The notes beneath the pieces were generated by a model. It saw only the letters and a list, made by a program, of their open reading frames with translations. It had not been told where the DNA came from and did no database searches. A DNA stretch of 64,000 bases, taken from Larus michahellis. Taxonomy: Eukaryota; Chordata; Aves; Charadriiformes; Laridae. The stretch spans positions 21,947,419 through 22,011,418 of the forward strand of contig NC_133906.1 of the NCBI RefSeq assembly GCF_964199755.1, written 5' to 3'. Positions 1 to 13,224 of the stretch are shown here, piece after piece (the stretch's first letter is position 1; every line of letters starts with the position of its first letter). A program made the translations under genes and the position numbers.

Positions 1-3000
1 GATGCCGGCGCTGCCGCTGAGCTGCTTGGAGCAGGCAGGATTTTTGCAGCAGACGAGCATGGCGGTGCTGGCGAGACACAGAGGGACAGAAAGGGCTGAG
101 ACCCGGGCTTCGCTGGGACCAACAGCAGAGGCTGAGAGCGGGACTCTGCGGCATTGCTGTGGACACTGGTGCTGCCTCCCAGGGCAGGTGCAGGAGTCGG
201 TTTTCCTGCGCTGGACATGGCTGAGCTGCCACCCAGCTCAGAGGACAATAAAGAACTGTCAGGGCACCTGTGAGTTGTGAATGCCCTCTGCTGTGCTGCG
301 CCGTGCCGCTCCTTTGTCCTGCTCCCTTCACCTTACTGGCTTCAGCGCACACGTTTCTGGCTTGGCCCCGGCTAAGCTGTGTCTGGACAGGTGATCTGCT
401 CTGGTTTGGAGGCCAAGCCGGTCAGAAACGGGCTCCAAGTGAGATGGTGCCTGTGTTTCGCTGCCAGGTACCCCCAGGGCTGTGCTGTGGTCGCTTCGTT
501 GCAGGAAGCGGTTGTGGTTGAGCCGAGCCCCAGCATCCGCAGGTCCGCTGGATGTCAGCAGCTGAGGCAGCGCAGGACTTCCCTGTCTGGGGAGTCAGGA
601 GGAGAGTCCGGGCTGAGCTGCTCCCTTCCTTGCCTGCCTCCTGTGGCACGTGCTGCCTTGGCCTTTTTCAGGGGGGGTTGGAGAGCCTGATTGTCCCCCC
701 AGCAGCACTGAGGGGAACTGGGATCTGCTCTGGCCCTGTATGAGGTGTCCCGGGAAGGACTAGCTGCCAGGCTCACCGCGGTGCTGGTGGAGCCGGGGCA
801 ATGGCACGGGTGAAGAGCAGGAATGAGGATGGTTCCCTGTAACCCACCTGAGTCGAGGGGAACGAGAGCTTCCCTGGGCAAGGCAGGGGCTGGGATGCTC
901 CCCTCGAGGTGGGAGCGGGAGGGATGAGGGAGAGACAAGGCTGTGCGGGGACCAGTCCGCAGGTGTCACCTGCTCGCTCTGTCTGCTGGCTCTGCCTCGC
1001 CGCCAGGCTGGTTTCTCCCATGGCGTGGCACGCCAAGGGCCTGGGCAGCCCCTTCCAGCAGGGCAGGGGGGCATTTACTTGTCGAGGGTGTCACAGTGCT
1101 GGTCCCCCGCTGCTGGCAGGGCCTGCGAGGGCTCCCCTGTGGGCTCAAGCCCCCCAGTGTAGATGTGGCTTGTCTGGCTGAGCGAATGGCTCGCGGAAGG
1201 TGCCCGGGCAAAGGGCTGTGTCAGCCTTGGGTTGCTGCTGAGCAGGAGGTGACTGGGCAGATGCACCCTGCGAACCCTGGGTCCGTCCCCAGGAGCCCAA
1301 CCTGCGCGGTGACGTGGGGACCTGCTGCTGTCAGAGCAAGAGCAGCCCGTGGCAGGTGGCCGAAGCACTGACACTGTGCTGGGAGAGTGCTCTGGGATGG
1401 GAGACAGGAGGAGGAGGAGGTGAATGTCCTCTGGCTGCTGGGGACGTGCCTGGGTGCTCTGCAGTGCCAGATCCAGGAGGTGGGGAAGCCGGGAAGGTCC
1501 CCACAGGTGAGGAAGGGCACTTGGGGCTGCCAGTCTTTTGGGTTTGGTAGAAATCAGCCGCACCAGCACCTTTTGCTGGGAAGCGGGAGTAGGGGGGCCG
1601 CCTGCTCTGCTCAGGACCCGGCTCTCGAGCCCCGGCCACGGAGTAGCGCCTGGTCCGTGTGTGCTCATGCTCCAAGCAAACAGGCGCTGTGACCTCTAGG
1701 ATGCTGCCGCTCACCCTGATCTGCCGAGGGGTGGCAGAGATGCCCGACAACTCTCAAGGAGACCCCTGCCAGCACTGGGCTCCCCTCCTCCATCCCCAGC
1801 CCGGCCTGGCCGCCTGCTCAGGCTGCTGGGTGAAGCGGTGCTGTGCCAGAGCAGAGGGTGCTTGGGCTGGCTCACAGATGGTGCCGTGTTCAGGACTGCA
1901 CCGCGCTGGCTCTGGGGTCTTGGCACACGTTTTGGCTGCTGCTGCCTCCTCAAGCTGGGCAGACCCAGCCAAGCAGCCGGTACCCCTCCGTTCAGCCCCG
2001 TCACCAGCACTGGCACCAGGCCCTCCGTGTTTCCTGGCCCACTTCTGTCCTCGTCCCCTGCCTCGCGCTTCCTGGAGCCGTCACTTTGCTGGGTGCCTGC
2101 AGACATCCCCAGGCAGAAGCTGTCGCCATCCCGGGAAGCTGAGCAGGCCCAGGGACATGGCACCTCCAGAGCACCAGGATGGGGGAGACAGAAGCATCAG
2201 AGCCAAGTGTGGGGTCGTGTACCGTTGTAGGGGCAGTGGGATGGGGCGTCTGGAGAGATTGGATGCTGTCCGCGCTCTGTGCTGCTCCGGAGCTGGGTGA
2301 GGAGTCCGGATCCCCGCAGATAAGGGTGCGAGGCGGGCTGCCTGCCGAGGTAGGGGTCGAGGCGGCGGTGCAGGGCGGTGAGGATCAGGCCACGCTGCTT
2401 TGCATCACCCAAGGTGCAGGCAGGCCCAGCGTGTCCTCCCCAGCTCGGGGCCTGTCCTCGCCCCAGGGCGATGTAGGGACGCGCCACCCGGGAGCTCCCA
2501 GTGGCCTCTCCAGCACTGGTATCTGGAATGAAGATTGCAGGCGGGCTCAGCCACACGATGCGCTGCTCTGGAGGTGTTCCCGGCGCCCGTCATGTCCCTC
2601 GCTGTGGTTGGCCAAAGGGAGATGTCGGCCCCACTCCTGTCTCCATTGCACAGGTTTTAGGATCGGCCACCTGTACGCTGGCTGCTCACCGGTGCCTGAA
2701 CCGCAGCCAGGGCTGGCGGAGGCAGATCAAAGTATTTCTCTGCACCGTTCAAAATAGATGACACAGTTTCAGGCAGGTTTCATGAAGACGTAGATGTGCA
2801 GCAACAGAGAGCATATGCGCACCTCGCACTTCGCTCAGCGCTAAAGGCTCCTCTCCCGCTGCCTGGCAGCTATTTCTCAGCTCTGCTCGCAGCCCCCTCA
2901 TCCTCCGGTTGCTTTTGTGGAAGAGGCGCCGTGCTGGAGACCCGGCTTCCTTTTATAGCCCTGAATGTGACTCGGAGGTCGCTCGGCTCCGTTCCCCCCC

Positions 3001-4600
3001 ACGCACTTCATTATTAGCAATATCCCAGCGGGAGGGGACGAGGTTTTTTTCCCCATCGCCTTTCAGCGGATGGATAACACCCTGCCTGATGTCCCGGGAA
3101 CCCCATGGAGCTGAGCTGGAGGCCTCCTGGCGTTCCTGTGCTCTCAGCAACCCCGAGGACGGGGTCAGGATGCTCGGAGGCAGAGATAGCCCATGGAGTC
3201 CCAGCCCTGCCGCTCTGTGACCCCCCTTCTGGGGCCCAAATTGCTGCCAGCGAGGCCGTGCGGGGGCTGCCGCGCAGCAATCGATGGCTTTTATTGCCAG
3301 GTTGTTTTAAACGGAGTGGTGCCCGGAGCGGCTTGCTGGCAGCCACATGAAATTGCTGTAGAATCGTGATGTGAGGGGGGTTTGGGGGGTTGAGGCAAAC
3401 AAAGAGAGGGGGCTGGGGAAGAGCTGGTGGGAGGCAGGAGCATCTCTGCCCCCAGAATGGGGCAACCCTGGCTGCCGGAACGTCCGGGGCAGGGACGGGC
3501 CCTGGGCCCCCCCCCCGGGAGCTGCCGTCCCATGAGACGTGCTCGGGGGAGCGCAGCCCGTGGTGGAGATGTGGCAGCAGGAAGCGGGGCAGACACGGAG
3601 GGGTGCGGCTGTGACCAGCACCCGTTGAAGTCAGCCCGGCATCACTGCAACCTGCCCGGACCGAGCCCCCGGCGGGATGCCGTTACTGCCTGTCCTTCTG
3701 GCAGGGACCCAGCGTTCCCTCGGGCTGCTGGGGGTGCCCCACGCATGGCTGAGCCGCAGGCAGAGGGCCGGGGCATCGCAGACACGTTCCTGGTGCCGGC
3801 AGGTTGGGAAATGGCACTGTTGTGAAGGGCCCCCCGGTTCAGAGGCCACGCGTCCTGCCACTCCGGCGTGCAGCCGGGCGGTGGAAAGCAGCCATGGGGA
3901 ACAGGGAGGCCGGGGATGGAGGGAGCGTTTGCGTGCCTTGGCACTGCACCGAAGATAATGGAGGCATGTGAGCGAGCCTGGCGAGCAGGGACCGGGGACA
4001 CTGTGTGTGTGTGGGTGAGCACTGGCAGCACAGCTTGAGGACTCTGGTGTGCGGCGGGGGGAGCTGGCAGCGAGCAGGGCCCCGGTGCATGAGCACGCCG
4101 GATGAACACGTCCCCGAACCCAGGCTGGGGACCATGTGGGAATGATCCCCCTCTGGGGAGAGATGGGTGCCACGCACGGGCTGCCATGGGGACGGAGCAG
4201 AGTTGCTGCAGGCGTCCCACTCCCCGGGGACACCAGGACAGCCGGTGACCAGGCCTGCCTGTGCTGGGATCCCCGCTCCCTGCGCGTGGCACGCCGCAGG
4301 GGTGACAAGTGGCAGAACCGGCTCCCGGCCAGGACGTGGCGGGGCTGGCTCGGAGGGATGAAGCGTGTCGTGTCTCACCCGTGCCAGGCCAGGCGCCGGG
4401 GCGAGGGACAGCCCCACCAGGGCACTCCATGCGCCCATGGCAGGCCACGGCCCGTGGGGCGAGCGGTGCAGCGCAGGCACCTCCTGCACACCCGTGGGTG
4501 CTGTGGCGGGGGGGTACGGGTGCAGAGAGCGTCCCAGGGAGCCGAGACCCCTCTGTCCCCAGCGCGGGGGTTTCGTGCTGCCGACAAGGCTGAGCAAAAC
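1..4600. other. GC-rich stretch without a recognisable gene
   Basis: I recognise no conserved protein in any frame here. The open frames are long because the DNA is GC-rich, they overlap on both strands, and their translations look like low-complexity Pro/Gly/Ala/Arg text. An AATAAA at 247-252 followed by a GT-rich stretch could be the 3' end of an upstream plus-strand gene. The rest is best read as intergenic DNA upstream of N4BP3; undetected noncoding exons cannot be excluded. Confidence 0.5.
247..252 (+). terminator. Possible poly(A) signal of an upstream plus-strand gene
   Basis: A canonical AATAAA is followed 15-30 bases later by a GT-rich stretch (about 267-283), the usual arrangement of a cleavage site. 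No upstream coding exon is inside the window to confirm it, so this could equally be a chance hexamer. Confidence 0.25.
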
Positions 4601-4821
4601 GCTTCTCCCCCGCCCCGGGGTGGGCGATACGGCCCGCTCCTACCAGCTCCCCCCCCCCGCCCCGCCACGGTGAGGGCCACCGGGGGGCCGGCTGGAGCCG
4701 CTGCCGCTCGGGGGTTTGGGCGGCGGGGGGTGAGCAAGGGGTGCTCGGCGCTGCACGAAGCCAGCACCGCCCTGCCCCGCCCCGCCGGTGGGCACGGCCG
4801 GGCCGTCCCCCTTCTTCTCCT

Positions 4822-4845
4822 TCCTCCTCCTCCTCCTCCTCCTCC
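4822..4845 (+). repeat. (TCC)n microsatellite
   Basis: About eight TCC units lie inside a longer pyrimidine run (about 4808-4846) in the N4BP3 CpG island. Such polypurine/polypyrimidine tracts are common near avian promoters and can form triplex DNA. Confidence 0.85.
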
Positions 4846-4988
4846 CGCCCCGCCGCCCGCCCGCCTCCGCGCCGCGATTTGCCGGTGCCGGCTCCTCCCG
4901 CTGCCCGCGCGGTCGCCGGCCGAGGGGCGCGTTCAAACGCGGCGAGGGAAGGAAGGGAGGAACGGGGCGGGTGTGCGTGGAAAAATAA

Positions 4989-5006
4989 GAGAGAGAGAGA
5001 GAGAGA
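4989..5006 (+). repeat. (GA)n microsatellite
   Basis: About nine GA units lie just upstream of the possible first-exon donors of N4BP3. GA tracts near promoters can bind GAGA-type factors, but nothing here shows that directly. Confidence 0.85.
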
Positions 5007-5088
5007 AGCCGAGCGGGATCGCGGAGCCGCCGGCATGGTGAGTGCGGGCCCGGTAAGCGCCCCCCACCGGGGAGGAAGGTGGCGGGGC

Positions 5089-5105
5089 GGGGGGGGGGGG
5101 GGGGG
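5089..5105 (+). repeat. Homopolymer of about 17 G
   Basis: An uninterrupted G run follows GGCGGGGC. Runs of this length are prone to sequencing and assembly length errors and can form G-quadruplexes. Confidence 0.85.
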
Positions 5106-5284
5106 AACACGCGGGTGTCGTCCCCCCCCCCCGCCGCCGAGCCGGTGCTCTTCCGCCGTGCGGTGCTTTGTGGCGGGATGCAACGCGGTCCGGTCGGGGG
5201 CCGGCCCCCGGAGGATCGAGCTCCCCGCCCCGCTCCCGCTTTCTCCGTGCCGGAAATTCCGGCCGGGATCGGTGGAAAAAGGCG

Positions 5285-5397
5285 GGGGGGGGCTGCGGGG
5301 AGGCGCGGGGGGGGGGCTGCGGGGAGGCGGGCGCGGGGGGATCCCCGCGCCCGCCTCCCCGCAGCCCCCCCCCGCGCCTCCCCGCAGCCCCCCGAAA
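5285..5397. repeat. Long GC-rich inverted repeat (hairpin)
   Basis: Two arms of about 54 bases are reverse complements and meet at a GGGGATCCCC centre (5337-5346), so there is almost no loop. The arms differ only in the lengths of their G or C tracts. Each arm contains two copies of a CTGCGGGGAGGCG unit separated by a G run. It lies in the putative first intron of N4BP3. Confidence 0.85.
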
Positions 5398-6890
5398 GCG
5401 TTTGTGGCCGTATCCCGCCCCAGGAGGGCTCGATAGGGAGCTGTGGGGGTGCGTGGGGGGGCACAGCTTGGGGTTGGGATCGTATCTCCCCGGGAAGGAG
5501 CCAGGCTGGCCAGACCGGTGTTTTGCCGCCTGGGGGGTGACACCCTTCCCGCCGCAGGCAGGACACCTTCGGGTTCCCCCGGCGCTTCCCAAAAAACCTC
5601 CCACAACCTGACCTACTTCCCTCGGCCCAACGCGCCTGGAGCCGCCACCCCGGTGTCCGAGGCCGGTGGCGGGGGGGTGGCTGGATGCTGCAAGCTTCCC
5701 CTCCATGGGGACATCCCTGTCCCCCGTCCATCCCTCCGCACGCCCGGTGGGCATCGCGGGCGGCGATGGACTTTCCCAAAGGGTCCATCCCTGTCGCCTT
5801 TCGTGGGGTGTCCGATGCCCGGAGCAGGTGCTGGGTTTGCGGAGGGAGGTGACAGCGCAGGCCGGGAGCTGTCAGACAGGTTTGTGCGTGGCAGCAATTA
5901 AAAGCGGGGTGTTTGTTTACCCGCCGTGTGGTGCTGAGAACCAGGGCAGCTTCCTGGGTGTAACCCGGCCTGCGAGCCCTCGGCGAGGCTGGGAGCCACC
6001 GAGGGGGCTCTGCCTGCTCTGCCTGGCCCCTGCCATGCCCCCGCTGCCCCCAAAGGGCTGTGAGGGCCATTGTCCCCCTCCCCGGTGAGCCGGAAGGCAT
6101 CCTCGCATCCTTCCTCCCCCTGGCCACCTCCGCAGGAAACTGCATTGTCCCGTCCGCATCCTGCCCCTTCCCACCGCCCTCCCGCCGTGTCCGGCCACGG
6201 GGTCCCCGGCACGCACGCAGCAGCTGGGCTGTGGCCGCCTTGTCCCTGGCCGGCGTTGGGGTGGGAGCGCCTGCGGATGGAGCAGGGCCACGGGGAGGGC
6301 TTGGGAACTCGCCCTGCGTGGCGTGGGAGCCCGTGCTGTGCGGGAAGGCTCCCCGTGGGGCAGGAGAGGTGCCCCCGGGGAGGCTGAGCCAATGACCCCA
6401 GGACTGGGCATCCCCAGGGTCAATTTGGGGAGGGTGTCCAGACCATGGGGTCCCTGCGGGGCAGCTCGGTGCCGCTGGGCCGGGGCTGGCGCCAAGCCCA
6501 GGCAGGTGCTGCCGGCTCCCGAACTCGCCCGCCTGGCTGGGCGGCAGGTGCCTGTTTTGGTGGCAGCCCCGGCCCCGGCCGCGGGCGGGAGGTGGGGCTG
6601 GGTGTGGGAGGGAGGCGCTCCGCCATGGCGGGGGATAACAGGGGGGAGCCCCCACCCTGCCACAGCTCGCCCGGTGCATGCTGCATGCTGGCACCCTGCT
6701 CGCTCGGCTCCTGGGTGCCCTGGGGAGCTGCTCGGGACCTGGTGGGTCTCTCCCAGCGCCAGGAACCCAGGTCGGTTCTTGGGACGAGCTGGGAAAGGGG
6801 GGTACCGGGGGGGGGGCTCAAAGTCCCGGCTGCCCGGCGTTGCTGACTTTGTCTCTCCTTCAGCAGTGCTGGTACCGGGCTTTTCTCTAA

Positions 6891-9275
<2,385 letters not shown>

Positions 9276-10230
9276 GCGGCGGGATGCTGGTGGGACTGTG
9301 AAGGGGGAAGGTCTCTTGCTGCTGCAACGGGACGATCTCAGGGCCTGCACAAGGACACCGGCCGCTTGGTGCTGCCCTGGGGAGAAGGACTGATTGCGAC
9401 AAGGGAGCTTTTCCTTCTTGCAGCACTTCAGGCCCTTCTGCGGGGGGTGTCTCTAGAGATGGGGGTGTCATCTGTGCCAGGGTGGGGGTCTTGCATGTGC
9501 CCCGTGCTCTGACTCCAGGAGTGCTTGCTCTGTGATTCCTTCTGCCATGGAGGCAGAAACAAAGCGCCCTGGGAGACATTCCTCGTCCCTCCTGCTCTGA
9601 CGCCCCATTCCCTACAACCCAGTAACTTAATGTCTTACTAAGGAGAGGCTCAGGCCCTGTCCCCAGCCCTGGTGCCTTGCTGTGAGGTTCCAGCTGCTGC
9701 TTGCAATGGCTGCCCTGTCGGCAGGGTCCTGGAGCCACCAGTGCCCTGTGCCTGGACCAGTCTGTGTTGGTGCCACTGGGAAGGCAGAGGAGAAAAGTCT
9801 GACAAGGCTGGTACTGCTGGGAGGGGGGGGCAGCTGCCCCAGCACCTCTGTTGGGGCTTCCCATGACAGCGGTATTGGGGCTGCTCTGCGATGGAGGGTG
9901 GTTAACACAGCCCTTGGGCTGAGAGGGGTGAGTGCCTTGTGCAGTGATGGGAGCCCAGCATCCTGCCAGGATGGGAGGCCTTTGGTGAGGGGTGAGAGGA
10001 CTGGGGCATGTGGGCAGGGGGCTGGGATGCTCCCCGGGCTGGGATATCCCCACATCACCCCTGCCAGGGTGGGTGAGGGGTATTGGAGGAGCCGGGCCAG
10101 TGCTGGGGGAGATGAGGCTGAGGCGCGGGATGGAGCCCTGCTCCGTGCCTGTATCAACGCAGCCACGTGAAGGCCGGGCCCGGCCCCGCTCTCCTCGGCC
10201 TTTCCTGCAATAAATCCGGATTTCACTCTT
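9276..10230 (+). other. N4BP3: N4BP3 3' untranslated region
   Basis: About 950 bases run from the N4BP3 stop codon to the poly(A) signal at 10209. There are no conserved open frames. The overlapping open frames on both strands are GC-driven shadows. Confidence 0.7.
10209..10214 (+). terminator. N4BP3: N4BP3 poly(A) signal
   Basis: AATAAA is followed by a T- and GT-containing stretch (about 10225-10255). It is the first canonical signal downstream of the N4BP3 stop. Confidence 0.75.
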
Positions 10231-10234
10231 CTGG

Positions 10235-10770
10235 CCTCTGCCTTTGTTCTCTCCCAGCACGGTGGGGGGTACCGGGGGCTCTCGGCCACGCAAGGCGGGG
10301 GTGCGGGCCGGCCTGGGCCCTGCCGTGCCCGGGGAAGGGGCAGCGGCGCCGCCTCCCTCGGGGGTCGCTGCCGGGGAGCCGCTGCGTCGGGGCGGGAGGC
10401 GGCCCGGGGCTGGCGGTACAACCGGTCGGGGCATCGCGGCGGGCTGAGTCACGGCAGGGCCGGGGCCTGCGCGACCGGCTGGGCCCCGCGGGGGCGGGCG
10501 GGCTCCGGGGCGCTGCCGCCGGGACAGGCCTCACCCCCCTCCTTCCCCCCGGACTGGTTTAACCCGGCCGGGAGACCCCACGAGGACTACGACCGCCCCC
10601 CCCCCCGGAGTGGTCCCTCCCGGCCTCCCGCTCCCCGGAGCGTCGCCTCCACCTGCGGGGCGCCCCCTGCCGGCGGGGAGGCCCCAGCCGTGGCAGCCCC
10701 CAGGCCGGGACCGCTCCCCCCCTCCGCCAGTACGGAGTGCCGGGACCGCGTCCTACAAACCCCGCAAACG
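10235..10770. other. Short GC-rich gap between convergent N4BP3 and NHP2
   Basis: About 540 bases separate the two facing poly(A) signals. They are CpG-rich and include a run of about 12 C near 10588. No coding exon is visible; in particular nothing resembles RMND5B, which lies between these genes in human. Confidence 0.6.
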
Positions 10771-10772
10771 CC

Positions 10773-10778
10773 TTTATT
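10773..10778 (-). terminator. NHP2: NHP2 poly(A) signal
   Basis: TTTATT on the plus strand reads AATAAA on the minus strand, about 120 bases past the NHP2 stop codon. This is a normal short 3' UTR for this gene. Confidence 0.8.
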
Positions 10779-10898
10779 GACCCCCACAGCGCTCACCGCC
10801 CGCCGGCAGTGTCCCCCTGTCAGTGTCCACAGAAAGAGAGGGGTGGGGGTGTGGACCCGCCGCCGCCGCCCCCCGGGGCACAGCCCGTCCCTGGTTCT

Positions 10899-12972
10899 TC
10901 ACAGCGGGAGGGGCAGAGCCCCCACCTCCTCCAGGCACTCATCGTAGGTCTCCTGGTACTCCTCGTGGGGCTTGATCATGATGACGCAGGTCGGGCGCTT
11001 CGAGCCGGCGGCGGCTCCCAGGTCCTGCGGGAAGAGAGCAGGGCCGTGGGGGAGGCTGGGGGTGCCGGGTTCCCCCCTCACGGAGGGGAGGCCTGACACC
11101 CGGCCAACACCCGTCATCCCCCAGTCTAGCACAGGGACATCTCCACCAGCCCCTCAAGCCCCCGGGCTGGCACCCGCCTCATCCACTCTGCTCCCTCCCA
11201 GGAGTGGGGAGCCGGGGTCTGCAGCACGGTGATGTCCCAAAGACACCAACACCCTTCCTAAATTCCAGCCTACAAAGTGAGGATGTCCCACCGACACATG
11301 GTGCCTGGGCCAGTGTCCCATTTCGGCAAGCAGCGGGGTCCCAACTCACAGCTAAGAGGTGGGACACGTCCCCACTCCATCCCAGAGCTCCCACCCCAAC
11401 TCCTGCGGGGACTCGGCTGGGACAAAGGGTTCCGCGCTCCCACAGTGAGACACTCCTGCATCCGCACCACGACTGCTTCTCCCTCTCATGTTCTCGCCAT
11501 GGTATTGAGATATTAGTTGTTTAACTTAAATAAGTAACTTTTAATTACAATAAATTACTTAAAGTGATAATATGGTGGGACTTAATGCTGTTTGCTTAGC
11601 TTTACTTAGCATGAGTAGCTACATTTGTGAAGCCTTTAGGCCGCAACAGAGTTAATTTTCTTCGTAATTTTCCTAGCAGCTGGTAGTGTTGTGTTTAGTC
11701 TTTTAGTACAAGAAAAATGTTGGTAACACACTGATGTTTTGGAATTGTTCTCCCTAAGTCTGGGACTTTTCAGTTCCCCATGTTCTGCCAGCGAGCGCAG
11801 GTGCAGAAGAAGCATAAACCAGGAAGATAAGGAGGCAAAAGCCGTCAGCAGAGATTGCAAATCAACAAGACAGGAGCAGTCAACGGCCGGCCTGCCTGCA
11901 CACAGAAAAGCCTGTAACACCGAGGTGTCAGAAGACCCCAGACCAAATACCACCATTGGACTAAAAGACGTGTGAACAGTGTGCGAGGGGCAGGCATAGA
12001 CACCACAAGGGTCTAATTGCCCAGGGAATTCTTTGAGGGCCCTCCCTTTTTGGAGGCACCAAGCCCAGGCTGCTGTACCTTTCAATTACTTATTTTTATA
12101 AAATATGATGCCAGATACTCTGCTGTGGGAAACCTAGGGTTGAGCCTGAAGGAGGAGGGAGTGTGACCAAGAGTAAGTGTGTGTGAGGAGGTGGAAGGGG
12201 CACCCATTAGCTCACTGGGGTCACCCGCTGCAATGGGACCCTGGTCCTGGCAGTTAAAGACTCGAGTGGTGTGTGCGACTCCTTGAATGGTGTGAATGCT
12301 TGGGCAGCAGCTTCTCCTTTAACAGCAGACAAGCACCGGGTGCTCAGGCACCAGATTTGCACCTCCCCAGGAAGGCTCCTGTCACAGCCCAAGCCAGGTG
12401 CTGCCACCAGGTTCCCTCTCGCTGGGGCTGGTTCCTCCTGGCTGCTGCAAATCCCCTTACCGATTTGGAAGGGACGTATGCGTAGGGGAGGCTCCTGTCC
12501 TCGCACATGATAGGGATGTGGCAGTACACATCGATAGGCAGCGTGTCGCCGGCGAGCACCGTGATCCTGCAGGAGAAAGCCCGTGTCAGTGGCCAGCCCA
12601 GGCCGTGCCGTGCCGGTTCCGGGGGGGCCGGAGCTCCGCTTACCCCTTCTCGCCTTTGTTGATGAACTTCTGGACCTCCTTCACGCCGCGACGGATCTGC
12701 TTGTGCTTGGCCGCTGCAAGAGAAGCACATCGTGAGGGGGCCGCACCGCCCAGGCCCGGTCCCGGCCGGCCCTTGCCATGCCCCGGCCGCTGCCATGCCC
12801 CAGTCCCGGTCCCGGCCCCTGCCAGACCTTTCCTGATGCACTTGTAGAGCTTGCGCGTCAGCTTGCGAGAGGCGAGCGGCTGGGCGATGGGGTTCAGGAA
12901 GTCGAGCTGCTCCCGGTACGAGCGCTCTGGCGTTCCCTCCGCCTCCGCCTCCTGCTGCTTCTCCCGCGCCAT
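10899..12972 (-). CDS. NHP2: NHP2 ribonucleoprotein (H/ACA snoRNP and telomerase core protein)
   Basis: Minus-strand exons are 12972-12828, 12713-12644, 12566-12461 and 11024-10899, giving 148 residues (human 153). Conserved L7Ae-family blocks are NPIAQPLASRKLTRKLYKC, KQIRRGVKEVQKFINKGEKG, VLAGDTLPIDVYCHIP, MCEDRSLPYAYVPSK and DLGAAAGSKRPTCVIM, ending LPLPL. NHP2 binds H/ACA guide RNAs with NOP10, dyskerin and GAR1 in nucleoli and Cajal bodies for rRNA pseudouridylation, and is part of telomerase. The third intron (11025-12460) is the only long one and carries a fossil LTR-element fragment. The gene converges on N4BP3 and lies just downstream of the BRD8 3' end. The N-terminus before SYREQ is poorly conserved, as expected for the family. 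Confidence 0.96.
11485..12320 (+). mobile_element. Fossil LTR-retrotransposon fragment (avian endogenous retrovirus type)
   Basis: An AT-rich island begins abruptly inside the GC-rich third intron of NHP2. The text around 11500-11840 closely resembles LTRs spread through many bird genomes, and the following part (to about 12320) reads like the distal LTR and leader region. No gag, pol or env reading was recognised, so it is a partial, non-coding, broken fossil. The exact ends, the family (ERVL-like or ERVK-like) and the age need a repeat library; the identification is from memory of avian LTR sequences. Confidence 0.55.
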
Positions 12973-12979
12973 CGCCGAG

Positions 12980-13190
12980 CCGCTGCGCGCCGCCACTTCC
13001 GCTTCCGGGGCACGCGCCGCCCGGGAGGCGACACTGACTGGGTAGGAAGGCTGACGATTGGCTGACAGAGCGCTGCCAGCCCCCTGCGCCAGCCAATGGC
13101 CCGCGGGCACTTCCCGCCGCCGGCGCCGCGGGCCTCCCGTGCGCCCACCCCGCTCCCCGCGGTTCCCCCGCTCCGGCCGGGCTGTCACAC
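12980..13190 (-). promoter_or_regulatory. NHP2: NHP2 CpG-island promoter with two CCAAT boxes
   Basis: CpG-dense DNA lies immediately upstream of the NHP2 start codon. It has a CCAAT box in gene orientation (plus-strand ATTGG, 13057-13061) and a second in the opposite orientation (13093-13097), 36 bases apart. These are typical NF-Y sites of TATA-less housekeeping promoters. No TATA box was seen. Confidence 0.6.
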
Positions 13191-13218
13191 ACGCGGGGAC
13201 ACGCTTTGGACACGGGCC

Positions 13219-13224
13219 TTTACT
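13219..13224 (-). terminator. BRD8: Possible BRD8 poly(A) signal (AGTAAA variant)
   Basis: Plus-strand TTTACT reads AGTAAA on the minus strand, about 445 bases past the BRD8 stop codon, with GTGTCC-type sequence after it. No canonical AATAAA was found on the minus strand between the BRD8 stop and NHP2. If used, BRD8 ends only about 100-200 bases before the NHP2 promoter. Confidence 0.35.

Larger units (their letters stand above)
4600..5480 (+). promoter_or_regulatory. N4BP3: CpG island, probable N4BP3 promoter and noncoding first exon
   Basis: This is a very CpG-dense stretch about 2 kb upstream of the N4BP3 start codon. It contains a pyrimidine-rich (TCC)n tract at 4822-4845, a (GA)n tract at about 4989-5006 and two possible splice donors at about 5040 (GTGAGT) and 5053 (GTAAGC). 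N4BP3 coding exon 1 is preceded by a splice acceptor (about 6863), so a noncoding first exon is required; this island is the only good candidate. No TATA box was seen. Promoter assignment is inference from position and composition. Confidence 0.55.

Noticed and set aside
3642-6694. Very long minus-strand open frames (654 and 684 codons) in the N4BP3 CpG island
   Set aside because: They overlap each other in different frames, read as Pro/Arg/Gly/Ala low-complexity text, cross the hairpin and G runs, and resemble no known protein. High GC removes stop codons by chance.
11636-12085. 149-codon minus-strand open frame in the NHP2 intron
   Set aside because: It lies within the fossil LTR fragment and matches no gene; LTRs are noncoding.
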